DNA of 64,000 bases, from positions 15,476,001 to 15,540,000 of the forward strand of contig NC_080557.1 in the NCBI RefSeq assembly GCF_030253575.1, written 5' to 3'. The notes below the pieces were generated by a model. The model saw only the letters and a list, made by a program, of their open reading frames with translations, was not told where the DNA came from and ran no database searches. This document shows, one piece after another, positions 33,092 through 44,699 of the stretch (its first letter is position 1; each line of letters opens with the position of its first letter). This DNA comes from Rhododendron vialii. Its lineage: Eukaryota > Streptophyta > Magnoliopsida > Ericales > Ericaceae. A program made the position numbers and the translations under genes.

Positions 33092-33366
33092 TATACAGAA
33101 AAAGAGACAAGTTAGGGGGGGTGGGGTTTATGAGCCCGAGATTAGTTCAGTTGGTTAGTGGATTTGCTCTCAGCACAACTGATCAGGATTTGATTCTTAG
33201 GGTCAGACCGCAAGAAAGTAATTTCTCGTAAATTCTTCAGTACTCCCTACGTAATTGGCCTGCCTAAGATCGGACCAAAGAGGGGATCAGTTTGATATAC
33301 GCGTAAGCTGATCCAGACACTCCCTACCATGGTAAAAAAGAAAGAAAGAGAGAGTTTGGACAGACT
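33092..33366 (+). mobile_element. SINE-like repeat, left flank of duplication B
   Basis: After a shared leader (tatacagaaaaagagacaa), gcccgagattagttcagttgg resembles the A box of a tRNA-derived promoter. The body continues to ggacagactactgg. A second copy in the same orientation is at 39379-39664. The B-box match (ggatttgattctt) is weak, so the SINE label is tentative. Confidence 0.5.
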
Positions 33367-33373
33367 ACTGGTA

Positions 33374-33557
33374 GAAGATTCGGCTTCGTTCTTTTGGGCT
33401 TAACTTCAATTTGAAAATTTTGTTCTTATTTGAATTTTTTTTCGAATTTGTTAGTTCTGCGTCAAATTTTTGCTTAAATTTTAAAAAATGCGAAAAAAAT
33501 TTAAGTTAAGACAAAAAAATTCAGATTTAAGTTAAGGCAAAAGAACGCACAACTCCT
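33374..33557. mobile_element. Internally deleted foldback element (copy B)
   Basis: This is the shorter counterpart of the foldback at 16979-17327. The outer parts (ggcttcgttcttttggg; aagttaaggcaaaagaac) remain and the central hairpin is lost. Confidence 0.6.
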
Positions 33558-33944
33558 AACTTTTTAGTGAGATAATTCCAAACTCAATCGTAAAAATTAT
33601 TCAAATCGTTTCCTTTGTAGAGCTTTGAAAAATAGAATAATTTGTGCAAAAAAAAAAAAAAACAAGTCCAGCGGCATACAATAAACCCATGATCAAATGA
33701 CATTTTTATGACGAACTTTATTTTCAAAAATCATGTTTGCCGTTTGTTTTTTGAGAATAATAATATTCTTCAACTAGTGAGTTATTGATGTGCAATAACT
33801 CATTAAACACAACAAATTGGACTGTATTGATCAAATCTTATTTTGGCTTCCGTATAAGTTCTGTTTTGCTTCATTCAGACACCACCCCCACAATGAAAAA
33901 ACCATCCCCAGCAAGGTTTTATCTCTCTTTCAAATTTGACCATC

Positions 33945-34114
33945 CGTCCCGATTTATTTATCCAATCTCGGGTTTTCAACTTATTAAGGCAACAATATCT
34001 AATCCATTGATTTGAAAATTTACATAATCTCATCCATTGATTTTGAAATTGGACAGTCAATTTGGGACATCCATAAGTCAAAAAAAGGGGGACAAACAAA
34101 TTGGGACGGGGGAG
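33945..34114. mobile_element. Degenerate Stowaway-like MITE
   Basis: The left end catccgtcccgatttattta pairs with the right end aattgggacgggggagta. It is present only in copy B. The left terminus is decayed. Confidence 0.5.
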
Positions 34115-34383
34115 TATATGAGTAGCATCCATCAAATATGTGTAACTTATTCTTTGAATTAAATGTGATGTATTATGAGAGAATGATTTGTCTAGTAAAG
34201 CGAAAAATAAGTACTTAAAAAATAAGAACCTTAGCGAAACCGCAATGTAAGATGTGATTTGATATTTGAAATTTTTGTTAAAATACACAATTAAGGTAGC
34301 AAAATACAAAAACTTAATATAACAACTCGATTTAAAGTGTCTGTTGGAGTGAATTGCTATAAAATTTGATTCTTCGCTCTCTT

Positions 34384-34560
34384 TTTTTCAAAAAATGAGA
34401 AAATTGTATTAATAAACGCTCAGTGAAACTTACAAAATGGAAATTATTACAAAGAACTTGGACAAAGCCAAACTAATCGTCTAACAAATAAAAACGAGTA
34501 AATCAATATCTTTCATCCTAATCCAGGCATAGCCTGACACAACAGTATTTGCCTCAATTC
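34384..34560 (-). mobile_element. LINE 3' end fragment, minus strand
   Basis: A T-run followed by attgtattaataaacgctc reads, on the minus strand, as a 3' UTR ending in a poly(A) tail. It is present only in copy B. Confidence 0.4.
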
Positions 34561-35424
34561 TAAAAAAATCCAAAATCTCCCTTTTGATTCCGACAAATGC
34601 AGTGTCCTCCCTTTACTTTGCAAAAGTATTTGCCTCCATTCTCCACTTTCGTCAAGTTAACAATAAAGTCATGCCTTTTGTATAATAAGTGATTGAATCG
34701 CCCTTGAAATACTACTTGGTAAACTGAACAACCAAGTCATACAAGTTATCCATTATTTACAATTTTTGTCAGTCTCTTTTCTTGTCTCCGTTGATAGAAC
34801 CCGCAAAGTAATTCGAATTCAGAGGTCTAGGAAAAATTCTTTAAAAACACAACATATATATTCTTTTCAATCGAATCAAGATTGCTAAATATTAGTAACA
34901 TTTTAGTTATTTTAGTTATTGCATGTATGATATACTGCTCCTTTTTTCCCTTACAAAAAAAGGGTACTCCTTTTTTTCCCTTACAAAAAACAAATTAGAC
35001 ACTCACACAGTCGCACAAAGTTTTTTATAACTCAAGTGTTTGAACTAGGTTAAGTGCACCTCGACTGATCTTGAGAAACCAATCCCACTGCCCATTAGAA
35101 GGATCCAATTAAAGCTATAGCGAAACTCCACATGGTTTCGAACTTAAAACCTTAGGAGGGACAAAACCCTAAATCGCAGGACACATGCTAACCTATGATT
35201 AACGGCGACATACACAAAGCACACTTATGCTTAGTCCATTAGGACAAATGGGGTCAAATAGTATAACAAAAAGATGTCAGAAACACTTACATCTAGCCAT
35301 GTCACATTGCTAGCTAGGGATAGTAGAGGAAAAAAAGTTTGAAAAAATTAAATGGGTAAGGGGTCTCTCTCTCTTTTTTTTTTTTTTTTACAAACCACTT
35401 TTTGTCCTAAAAAAAATATGAAAA

Positions 35425-38400
35425 TCAAGGCTTGTGGAGGTATCTTCCGGCAAGCAAAGCAGCATCAATGACGACGGTGATGACTTTGGTAACCTCACCA
35501 ACTGAGCAAGTGTTCCCTTTGAATGTCTTCCCTCCTGATCTCTTGAACGTTGCGATGCAGTCTAAGAAGTCCTGGCTGCACTCTGTGCTCAAGTAGTCAT
35601 CTGCACGGAACGCCTCATGCTTAGGAGGTGTTTCTACTAACAAAAAAAACACTAAAAACTTAACGCATTTTATCATCTCGTTTTCACTAACACAAAAATT
35701 TCAGCATTTTACCATTTCGTTTCCACTAACAAAAAAGTTGTCAACAAATTTTTTTTTACTACAGTAACTCTACTTACAAACCCATCAATAATATATCCAT
35801 ATATTCATTTCCGGAAACAACTTGACATTTCTCAATAATTTATTCACTGCCAAAAACATCTAATAACTTCTCAACCACAAATAAAAATCCACCAATTTTT
35901 CACTACCGAAACACCCCCTTAGTGTATCCTTTAAGTAATAGGAGTATATTCATTCCATAAACAGAAAGTTTACTCGTGTCCACCGCTATCTGTCATTGCT
36001 CCCTTCACCTCAGTGCTCAATTTCACCGTCCGTTTTGACAATCAATGGTGGGCATAGACTTGATTTAAAAAAAACTCTTCCAGACCGTCCAAAACACTCC
36101 GGAAAGATTAAGTGTGGTAGGGGAAGCAGTGAATTAAAGAAAGCGGTGGGCATAGACTTTTTATTCCATAAATTGGTCTTTGAACTTAGGATTTATGTAA
36201 ATTTGGTAAGGAGGAACTTTCATCACACTAAGGGCAGTCTAGCTTGGGCAGAGCCAGTTTTTGGTTGTGGACCTTTCGTGAACTTTATGGCTGAGCATGT
36301 TGTGCTGGTCATGGCTCGGATTATGTTTCTCTGTAATTGTTTACTTTGTTTTGGTTGACTTCTGATTATGAGTGACATGATTATTAGTGTGGGATGCTAA
36401 CATCATTGAGATGTTTTCTTGCTCGCACTTTGATGTCGTTGTGTTCTTGTCCTTATAATCTTTTGTAACTCTTACATTTGATTAATAAATTCCCATTTTT
36501 CTCTGTTAAAAAAAAGTTGGTGAGGCTGGGATTCCACAATTTCATACTCCCTCTGTCCTATTTTGTTTGCTCGCGTTTTCCTTTTTGGGCTGTCCCAAAT
36601 TATTTGCAATTTTTCATAATTAAAAAACCGCCAAAAAGGCAAAATTTCAATCATTCCCCTTTAAAGTAATATTAAAATTATACTTTCACACTTTGGTAAC
36701 GAGCATACATATAGGGACGGAGCAAGGGAGTATATGATTTTCTTATGACAAGCGAAACCTTTCGCGCTTTGGTCCTGAGTATTGCATTATTTCCATGGTG
36801 GTCCTCCATTCCATTGTAACGTGACATGTTTTTTGTCGAAAAACTCAACACAAAAACCAGTTGAACCACATTGACAACACTTAAAAGAGTTGAATTAAAC
36901 ACTAGACCGGAAAGTCCCAAAGTCTAAGAAACAGAGAGACTTCACCAATAATTTGTACTGTATAATTATATTTGGCGGCTTTAACTTGTACCACACTATA
37001 CAACATCTTCGGATAACATGTCCATTATTTGATTATATCATTGGATTTAGAGATCATTGGAGTAATTATTATTCAACGTTCTCGAAGCCCAAGTCCCTTG
37101 ATTCATTCACCAATTGTAGACTAATTTACTAATCTTCTAAGGAGACTAATTTACCCTCAACTATGAACCAATGTAGCTATATAGTCCCTAAGGATAATTT
37201 CAGCTTTTCACTCGAAATGTGTTTGAGTGAGAATAAAATTGCTGGAGTCCCCACCAAAGTGAATCTCAACTACTAATTGTTCTTTTCGGGATACTTCCAG
37301 GGTAAGTTTTCGTTGTCCCTTGCATTCTCACTAAAAGAACCTAGTATGTGTGGGGTTTAATGTGAATTTTAAGTGAGATAAGGTGTGCCTATTGTCCGCA
37401 AACAATTAAAAAGACTATTGAATAGTGACCGACGATCATACCCCCTACTAGGCCGATTCCCACTCATGTGCTATCAATTTAATCATGTGTAAGCCGAGTT
37501 CATACGAGTTCGAGTTTGTCCCGATTTTAATGGGCCCTCCCTCTTATGGACACTGAAATAAAATCTCTTGATTAGTAAGTGAATCGGACAGTGTAATGAG
37601 GCCCGCCCCATATGAAAAGTCGTGCAATTTTCGGATTGAAAAATAAAGTACTTCTGAGCATCATTTTTGAAGTTTCTTTACACCAAATTAAAATACTTCA
37701 TTAGCTCTTAATATGGTGCAAAGGAATTCAAAAAATTGTGATCGGACGTATTTTATTTATTAAATCTTAAAATTGCACTTCTTTTTGTAGGAATCCAGCA
37801 ATTTGGAATAGGGGAGTATAAGATAATATCCGAGGACTACACACTATACAACAAACACATGCAAAACCTAAATAATCATGATTAATTAGGGTGGAGTACT
37901 TACTGTTCTTAGCTTGTATGCAGGCATCATGTTTCATGCAACAAGCATCAAGGCCATCACATGGCTTCTCCCCTGGACATCCACTGTATAGAAGCCCACA
38001 ATACTTTCCATATCTTAGAAATGGAGGCACTGCCATTGTTAAACTCAATCACAAATTAAGTTATTGCCACAAAAATACAAATTAAACAACCCAAATGAAG
38101 GATTAACATGTAAATTAAAATTCTAGTTCCCAAAACAAAGTTTTAGAGAAGTTTTAAAAATGGTAGTGATTTCTGAACTCTACTATCTTGTATTCAAAGA
38201 CGAAAATAAAGGTGGGCTATGGAGGGCCGGGGCCACCCCCAATTGAGAAAAATCTATAATTACCAAGGATTTTTTACATAATAATAACAAGAGTCAAGAC
38301 TAATTAACATGTTGGTCCCCAATAATTTGTCTCGTATACGAAAAAGGAACTGTATTTAGGAGTTACTCCTACAAAATTGGATCAATTTCTCTCCTGTTTC

Positions 38401-39307
38401 TTTCTTCTTTCGGACAACAGGCTCACCACTCATCTCTCTTGGAGACTACAAAAAGAAAAACTCACCAATCACCTCAATTTCTCTCTCTACCGGGTATTAA
38501 TTTAACATTAAACTTTTTCTTTACTCCTGAACCTTAAAATTTTAAAATTTTGTTGTGCGTATGGCCCCTGCATATATGAAATTCTAATTCCACCCTTGTT
38601 TATATTCACATTGTTTTTCTAGTTTTTATCCATGTGAATTTCAAATATAATATTTCCATTCGTTTACTTTTTCACACATAAGCCGGTAATGTTGTACATT
38701 CATACAGAATAAAGACATAGAAGATGAGTGCAGATAGCAAAAATGTGAGTGCTAACCAATTTTCTTGTGAAACAAACTATTTTAAAAGCACAACCACTGA
38801 TGGTTCTTGTACCTAATTTGTTATTTTGGTAATATTGCCTAGAATATTAATCTTTATTGTGCTTTCTGAAAAATAAGTTATTTTTACAAAAAAAAATGTA
38901 ATAATCTCAGAAACCAATCTTCAGTCAATTAATATGTAAATCTCTGTCTTCTAAAATGAAGGAAATCAATATGAAAATTGCAACCAAACAGGGCTTAAAA
39001 CCAAAATTATAAGCTACATACCATTGCAGAACTCTGATTCGCATTTTTTACTGCACTCTTTACTCTATAGAATATCCGAAAAAGGAAAATCATAATGAGG
39101 AGTATAAAAAAATAAGTACATTAATTTAGGAAAAATAAAATGATGAAGAATTTTCCTGAAGAGTTAACTTACCAGAGAGAGGCCAGAACTGGCTTGAATA
39201 CCAATGTTAAGAGCGTAAACTGGGATAAAGGAAAAGTTGAGGACAACGAGGTAAATTGATAGGAGATGCAGGACTAACTTCGATGACTGGTGGGGAGCCA
39301 TATTCAT
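35425..39307 (-). CDS. Secretory phospholipase A2, duplicate B
   Basis: Four exons on the minus strand: 39307-39173, 39064-39022, 38029-37904 and 35600-35425; 159 aa, GT-AG introns, TGA at 35427-35425. It has a signal peptide, twelve cysteines, the Ca2+ loop YGKYCGLLYSGCPGE and the catalytic dyad in DACCMKHDAC (His93, Asp94). It differs from duplicate A at 17 of 159 positions, with a Gly (not Trp) at 79 and two Glu (54, 56) where A has Lys. The exon 2 acceptor is fixed by an in-frame stop in the next possible AG. Similarity to copy A stops about 65 bp upstream of the ATG; beyond it lie a GA repeat and a SINE-like element, so regulation probably differs. Intron 3 is 2.3 kb and transposon-filled. 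Confidence 0.92.
35630..35925. mobile_element. MITE next to PLA2-B exon 4
   Basis: The ends aggaggtgtttct and gaaacacccccttag are inverted repeats of the hAT-like type. The element begins about 30 bp upstream of the exon 4 acceptor, in intron 3, and is missing from copy A. Confidence 0.55.
36160..36515 (+). mobile_element. LINE 3' end fragment (copy B)
   Basis: This is the counterpart of 19690-20020 in copy A, with the same attaataaattcccattttt end and short A tail. Confidence 0.55.
36547..36730. mobile_element. Stowaway-type MITE (copy B)
   Basis: It starts ctccctctgtcc and ends gggacggagcaagggag, flanked by TA. It is the same insertion as 20051-20230, so it was present before the duplication. 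Confidence 0.85.
36735..37760. other. Copy B-specific DNA within PLA2-B intron 3
   Basis: Most of this stretch has no counterpart in copy A, where the MITE is followed almost directly by exon 3. No gene is seen. 37616-37660 carries the gaaaagtcgtgca stretch also found at 14622. Confidence 0.45.
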
Positions 39308-39378
39308 AGAGGTGGGGAAGAAGGCAAAGAGATAGAGAGGAAGAATATGAAGCTTGGTTTTGCTTAAACTGTTGATTT

Positions 39379-39394
39379 ATACAGAAAAAGAGAC

Positions 39395-39434
<40 letters not shown>

Positions 39435-39664
39435 CCGAGGTTAGTTCGGTTGGTTGGTAGGTTTGCTTTCAGCACAACTTATCAGGATTTGATTCTTAAG
39501 GTCAAACCGTAAGAAAGTAATTTCTTGTAAATTCTCCGGTACTCCCGGCGAAATTGGCCTAATTATGATCGGACAAAAGAAAGAATCAAATTGATGTGTG
39601 CATAAGTTAATTCGGACACTCTGACCGTGGTAAAAAAGAAAGAAAGAGTCTGGACAGACTACTG
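39379..39664 (+). mobile_element. SINE-like repeat, right flank of duplication B
   Basis: This is the second copy of the repeat at 33092-33366, with gcccgaggttagttcggttgg as the A-box-like stretch. A (GA)n microsatellite lies within it at 39398-39430. It forms the region immediately upstream of the PLA2-B transcription unit. Confidence 0.5.
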
Positions 39665-39967
39665 ATAGGGGGAATCTTGTCTTATAATGTCTCGTGACTA
39701 GTCTTCTTGTAGTGTTGTGCTGTTCACACTTTCTCAACCCCCCAAAACCAAAACAAAACAAATAAACTAAAAGCTGGATCATGTTTGTGGATATTTTGGA
39801 GAATAATCGTATCCAAAAGTGTTGGGTGTGGGGTAGGAGTTCTCGTGATCTAGGCCTTTGAACCAACTCATCACCAGTTGGATATTTCTTCCAACTACAT
39901 ATATATGGTGACAACCGACAGGTAAGTGGCAAGTCAGAAGTTCGTCACATTGTTGTGATTTCAGAGC

Positions 39968-40130
39968 ATATCATTCTACAACCACAAACGTTTACACAAA
40001 TTCACTTACATTCATATTGAGGTCGGCACACACTACACCTCCAGTATGTGTGGGACCTACCAAAAGATTTAAGTGTATGTGTATGTAAAATATTTGTATA
40101 AATGTGTGTGGTTATATAACTATAGTTTGA
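39968..40130. mobile_element. Foldback MITE-like hairpin
   Basis: caaccacaaacgtttacaca at the left pairs imperfectly with the stretch around tgtataaatgtgtgtggtta at the right. It is related in structure to 16190-16335. Confidence 0.45.
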
Positions 40131-40204
40131 GCAGGACCAAACAAATGTTGACATAGTTCAAAAAAAGAAAACAAAAGTCAAGATTCAAAATTTTCCATAT
40201 TCCT

Positions 40205-40560
40205 CTTCTTATTTTTTTTTTCAAATGGCAGGATACTTCATTGATTACAAAGAGAGAACAATGAACGGGAAGTCATCCCAAAGGAGGAATACAACAGCCA
40301 CAATAGAGGCCTAAACACCAAGAAAGAACATTCAAGATCTTACACAACCAAATTTGCAAACGGATGGAGCATAGCTCCGATCAACACAATACCAGACAAA
40401 CAACTACCAAAACACACCCACATAGGGGGTTAGAAAAGCCCCCGAGAGAAAATAGGGAAAAAAAACCTAAATCAAAATAGAAACTTCTATAGTCGACGTC
40501 CCTCCCCGTGCCAAAAAGAACATAATAAAGGAATTCGACACAAAATTTCCAAAAAGAGTT
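40205..40560 (-). mobile_element. LINE 3' end fragment, minus strand
   Basis: A T-run at about 40212-40221 followed by caaatggcaggatacttcat reads, on the minus strand, as the end of a LINE with a poly(A) tail. No reverse transcriptase motif is in this fragment. Confidence 0.45.
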
Positions 40561-40770
40561 CTGATTTTGGGTTCACTTTTTATTCTTCAGGTGTGAATGA
40601 TTTTGAAGACTGTTAAAGCTGTTGTGCGGTGGGCCCTGGAGGACCCAACCGCAATCTGACGATTATTGATGTTCATGATATTGGGAAAATAACCAAACCA
40701 AACATATGCGAAAAACAACGGAGAAACCAAACCAAACAAAAAGAAAAACAAATAAGAGACACCAGGAGGC

Positions 40771-42105
40771 ATGGTAGTGGATGATATGCTGAAATTTCGA
40801 GGTCGAATCTGTGTTCCTGATGTTTCAAATATCAAGCGACGGATTTTGGAAGAAAGTCATAGCTCAAAACTTTCCGTCCATCCAAGAGGCATGAAGATGT
40901 ATCAAGATTTAAAGAAAGTTTTCTGGTGGATAGGCATGAAGAGAGACGTCGCTGACTTTGTAAGTCGGTGCCTTTTGTGTCAACAGATTAACGCTGTAAG
41001 ACAAAAACCTGCAGGATTGTTGCAACCTCTGCCTATACCAGAATGGAAATGGGAGCACCTCACAATGGATTTTGTAGTTGGTTTGCCACGCTCACAGAAG
41101 GGTAATAATTCAATATGGGTGATCGTGGATCGACTTACTAAGACAACACACTTCCTACCAGTACGGACAACTCATTTGATGGATAAGTTGGCTACTCTTT
41201 ATGTTTGAGAGATCGTTCGATTGCATGGGGTACCGGTCACTATAATTTCAGACCGAGTCCCGAGATATGTATCTAGATTTTGGAAAAGCTTCCAAAAGGC
41301 CTTAGGCACAGAGTTACGATTCAGTACAGCATTCCACCCCCAGACTGACGGGCAATCGGAGCGGACTATTCAAACTTTGGAAGATCTATTGCGTGCTTGC
41401 GTGATAGATTACCAAGGGAGTTGGGAGGAACATTTACCGTTAGCTGAGTTCACCTACAATAACAGTTATCAAGCAAGCATTGGCATGGCTCCTTATGAAA
41501 CTTTATATGGCAAGCAATGTAGGTCTCCAGCTTGCTGGACAGAGGTAGGAGAAACACAATTACCTGGACCCGACATCGTCCAGGATACGATGGAAAAGAT
41601 TAAACTCATTCGAGAAAGATTAGAAGCTACACAAAGTCGTCAGAAGAATTACGCGGATGCCGGAAAAAGAGAGGTGGAATTTCAAGAAGGAGACTGGATG
41701 TTTCTAAAAATTTCACCCATGAAAGGGGTATTGCGCTTCGGAAAGAAAGGAAAATTAAACCCTAGATACGTTGGACCATTTGAGATCCTAGAAAAGGTAG
41801 GACCGATAGCTTATCGATTAGCCTTGACTCCCGAGCTCGCCAACATCCACGACGTTTTTCATGTATCAATGCTAAAGCCTTATGTGTCAGACCCAGTGCA
41901 CGTATTAGCCTCACCGCCAATAGAACTAAAGCAGGACCTCACTTATGAAGAGCGACCAGTTAAGATCATGGATCGTCAAGAAAAACAACTAAGAAATAAA
42001 ATAATTCCACTTGTTAAAGTCTGGTGGGATAACCATTCCGGAGGAGAAGCCACGTGGGAAAAAGAGGATGACATGAGAGCACGATACCTGGAGCTTTTTG
42101 AATAA
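40771..42105 (+). pseudogene. Ty3/gypsy chromovirus pol fragment (integrase to chromodomain)
   Basis: This fragment keeps the H-H-C-C zinc finger (ESHSSKLSVH...CLLC), the integrase core with Asp in TMDFVVGLP, Asp in IISDR and Glu in FHPQTDGQSERT, the GPY/F module (NPRYVGPFEI), and a C-terminal chromodomain-like segment (VKVWWDNHS, ATWEKEDD). An in-frame TGA at 41206-41208 replaces the Arg expected before EIVRLHGVP. Protease, reverse transcriptase and RNase H are missing; similarity starts abruptly near 40771. Chromoviruses of the Tekay/Del or Reina type are the nearest match. Not functional. Confidence 0.9.
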
Positions 42106-42163
42106 GGTATGATCGCACTACATTCAACTCTAAATTTCACCAAGTTTGGAGGACCAAACTTCT

Positions 42164-43000
42164 TAAGGTGGGGAGGATGTAACACCTCGATTTCTTAGAA
42201 CGAAAAAAGAATAAGGAAAGTAAGGGGTTAATCACTTAACGGGCCGCTTATCGTTAGGATTTAGGAAGTAAATTGTTTGTGACTTATTTTTTGCATATGT
42301 GTCAATTTATAAAATGTTATTGCCCTAACCCTGTTAACATTGTCCTCGCGAACCGAAACAATTAATCCAGAAAGAAGCGACATCTCATTATAGGGCAAAT
42401 CGGATCAAATCCTATTAGAATATCCCTAGATTTTAGATAATGAAAGATTATGCAAGATCCTTCTAGATAAACTAAATATTGCTAGATATGATAAGATTCT
42501 AGGTGGATTTTATTAGATAAGATTTTAGGTGGATTTTATTAGATATTACAAGATATGATATGATTCTATTAGATATTACAATATTCTAGTTGGATTTTGT
42601 TAGATTACATATAGATTTGGAAAGATATTGTTAGATTATGGATTTTAGATATACCTAGATTTTGAAAGATTATTCTAGATATTCTTAAGATATTGTCATC
42701 ATGCTTATGCAAATTTCTTGATGCCTTTTGGATCAACATAATGTGCTTTTCGGAAAAGAAGTTCCAAACTAGTCAACCTTTATCACCACACTTACTATTC
42801 TACAAGATTTCATCAGAAACTAGTCAAACTACCATTAGCACTGCACATATATACTATTCTACAAGATTTCATCTAAAAAGACTGGTAGTTTCACAATAGG
42901 ATCGAAAGATCCATATCTGCAGATTATCATCGATAGATCACGAGCCCTCAGTAGTGCTCCGTGGATTTCCCTCTGCGAGTCCTCTTCCCTTAGTCATTAG
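42164..43000 (+). mobile_element. Polypurine tract and 3' LTR of the gypsy element
   Basis: A purine tract (aaggtggggagga) precedes TGTAACACCTCG at 42178, the LTR start. The end of the LTR is not clear; I place it near 43000. Inside, 42430-42680 has short tandem copies of a ggattttattagat motif, and tactattctacaagatttca occurs twice (about 42796 and 42852). No 5' LTR is found in the window. Confidence 0.6.
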
Positions 43001-44370
43001 AGATAAAAAAAAATCAATAAATCATTAATTTCATTTTATATACAATACCTGCCCATATATCTTCGAAACAATTACTAAGAGTGACAGTAATTTCTAGTTG
43101 AAATAATACGTGCTACGAAAGAAGCTGAAGTTAAAACCATGCGGTTTGTGATTGGGACTCTTGCTCATGTCACAACAGGATTAGTATACACTACCCCTGG
43201 AAGTTTATGTTTTTCCTCTTTGAATAACACTATATTGTGTGGTGCAAGCCTAACTTACGAGGATGAAGATTAGTTTATTTATTTCACTTATTCGACTGGA
43301 CTTTTCAAAGTCTGCTCATGTACGACATGATTATCATAGAAAATATTCTCTTCAAGTTAACCAGCCTATCCTTTGTATTAACTGCCAATTCGGCCACTTA
43401 CTCCTCAAGAATATCACCACCACCAAAATAACTTGCCTTAGATATTCAAGACCTAATTTCAAACCAGGCCACTAAGACTATATATCAAATTGGCCTTAGC
43501 TAACATCCAACAAAGTGGATATGAAAGGAAGAATAATCAATGGTAGAATTAAGACGAGTGACCGATATTAAGATGTACGTAGCCAATGCATACAGTTTGG
43601 ACCAAAGCTTCATTTTTTTATTTTCTTTGATCTCTTGCACCAAGGCTTCATTTTTCTTTGATCACTTGGACCAAGCTTCATTGAACTGACCACAGTGTGA
43701 GATATCTATTCCCACACCCAAAAGTTATATATATTCGATGTATAATAGCGTACATACACACACGTGTCAAGTACAAAAACATACATAACCCCTTATTACA
43801 AGGGAAATTAAAAAAGCTAAACAAATCCTACGTAGGGATATATCTATCTATACTATATGCAAAGCACGTTTACGGCACGTTCTCTTTTCTAAAAAAATTA
43901 GAAAATCTCACAAAAATCCACCTCAACAACTAGTATTCTATCTCCCTCTATTGGCTTTACACTTACGCCAAGAAAAGACTTTTAGTCTTAAATCGTGAAT
44001 CAATGAGATGAGAGATAAATATAATTAACATAATTGATCTATTTCGTGCTCCGTTTGATATGGCCTTTGGTGTCGTTTGTCAACGGGCGGTCCTAAGAGG
44101 GTGAAGGGGAGACCCGGGCTCCAACGCCAAATATTCTCGTGTATTATACTAATTTTCAAGTTAATTAAGAAGAATAACTTGTTTGTACGGATGGTCCCCA
44201 AAGTATTAACGAAATGTCAATTTGGTCTCTAATATACAAATCGCGTCTATTGCATTCCCAACATTTACAATACATGTTTAAATGGTCTCCAAAGCTAACT
44301 CAATCCAAAATGGCAGTTAAAAGCAGGGGTATTTTGGGGACTTTGTCACAAATTATCACATCTTCAACCT
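43001..44370. other. Intergenic DNA without a recognised gene
   Basis: AT-rich DNA. At 43847 tctatactatatgcaaagca looks like a Helitron 5' end, with ctag at about 43931, but the 3' hairpin is lacking. Short ORFs show no domain. Confidence 0.4.
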
Positions 44371-44377
44371 CACTCCA

Positions 44378-44690
44378 TTGAATCCCACCACCACCGCTAA
44401 ACCCTCACCCACTTCCTCTCCCTTGTCGCCTCCCACCTCCACCGCTGCCCACTCCTTCCCTCCCAAACCCCCTCCCTTGAACCCACCTCTCCTCCCCATT
44501 GAAACTCCTCCCAACCCTTGCTCGTTCCACCGTTTCCTCTCCTCCTCCTCCGACTACGACCCTATCTGGGTCGAATCCTTGTCTCTCCTCCTCACCCCTT
44601 CTCTCTCCTCCCATCCCCCCCTAACTACGCCCTCGCCGCCACCCTCTTCCGCCTCTCCCACTCCACCTCCATTTATCGGTTAGCTCACTT
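44378..44690 (+). pseudogene. Frameshifted Pro/Ser-rich coding remnant
   Basis: One frame reads from an ATG through FHRFLSSSSDYDPIWVESLS to LSSHP; the plausible continuation NYALAATLFRLSHSTSIYRL is in a second frame after a run of seven C at about 44614-44620. This suggests a one-base change in a once-continuous exon. The text is reminiscent of the N-terminus of an organelle-targeted helical-repeat protein, but I cannot assign it. Confidence 0.35.
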
Positions 44691-44699
44691 GTTGGAGTT

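Larger units (their letters stand above)
33369..39372. repeat. Segmental duplication, copy B
   Basis: This is the partner of 16974-21824. It keeps the PLA2 gene, the Stowaway MITE and the LINE 3' fragment, lacks the copy A LINE insertion, and has extra DNA at about 33710-34600 and at 35630-36150. Direct copies of a SINE-like repeat bound it on both sides. Confidence 0.85.

Noticed and set aside
39441-39932. 163-aa ORF on the minus strand
   Set aside because: It covers the SINE-like repeat and a GA tract and has no recognisable domain.
43847-43935. A second Helitron (tctatactatatgc ... ctagt)
   Set aside because: It lacks the 3' hairpin and would be only about 90 bp; the start alone is not enough.
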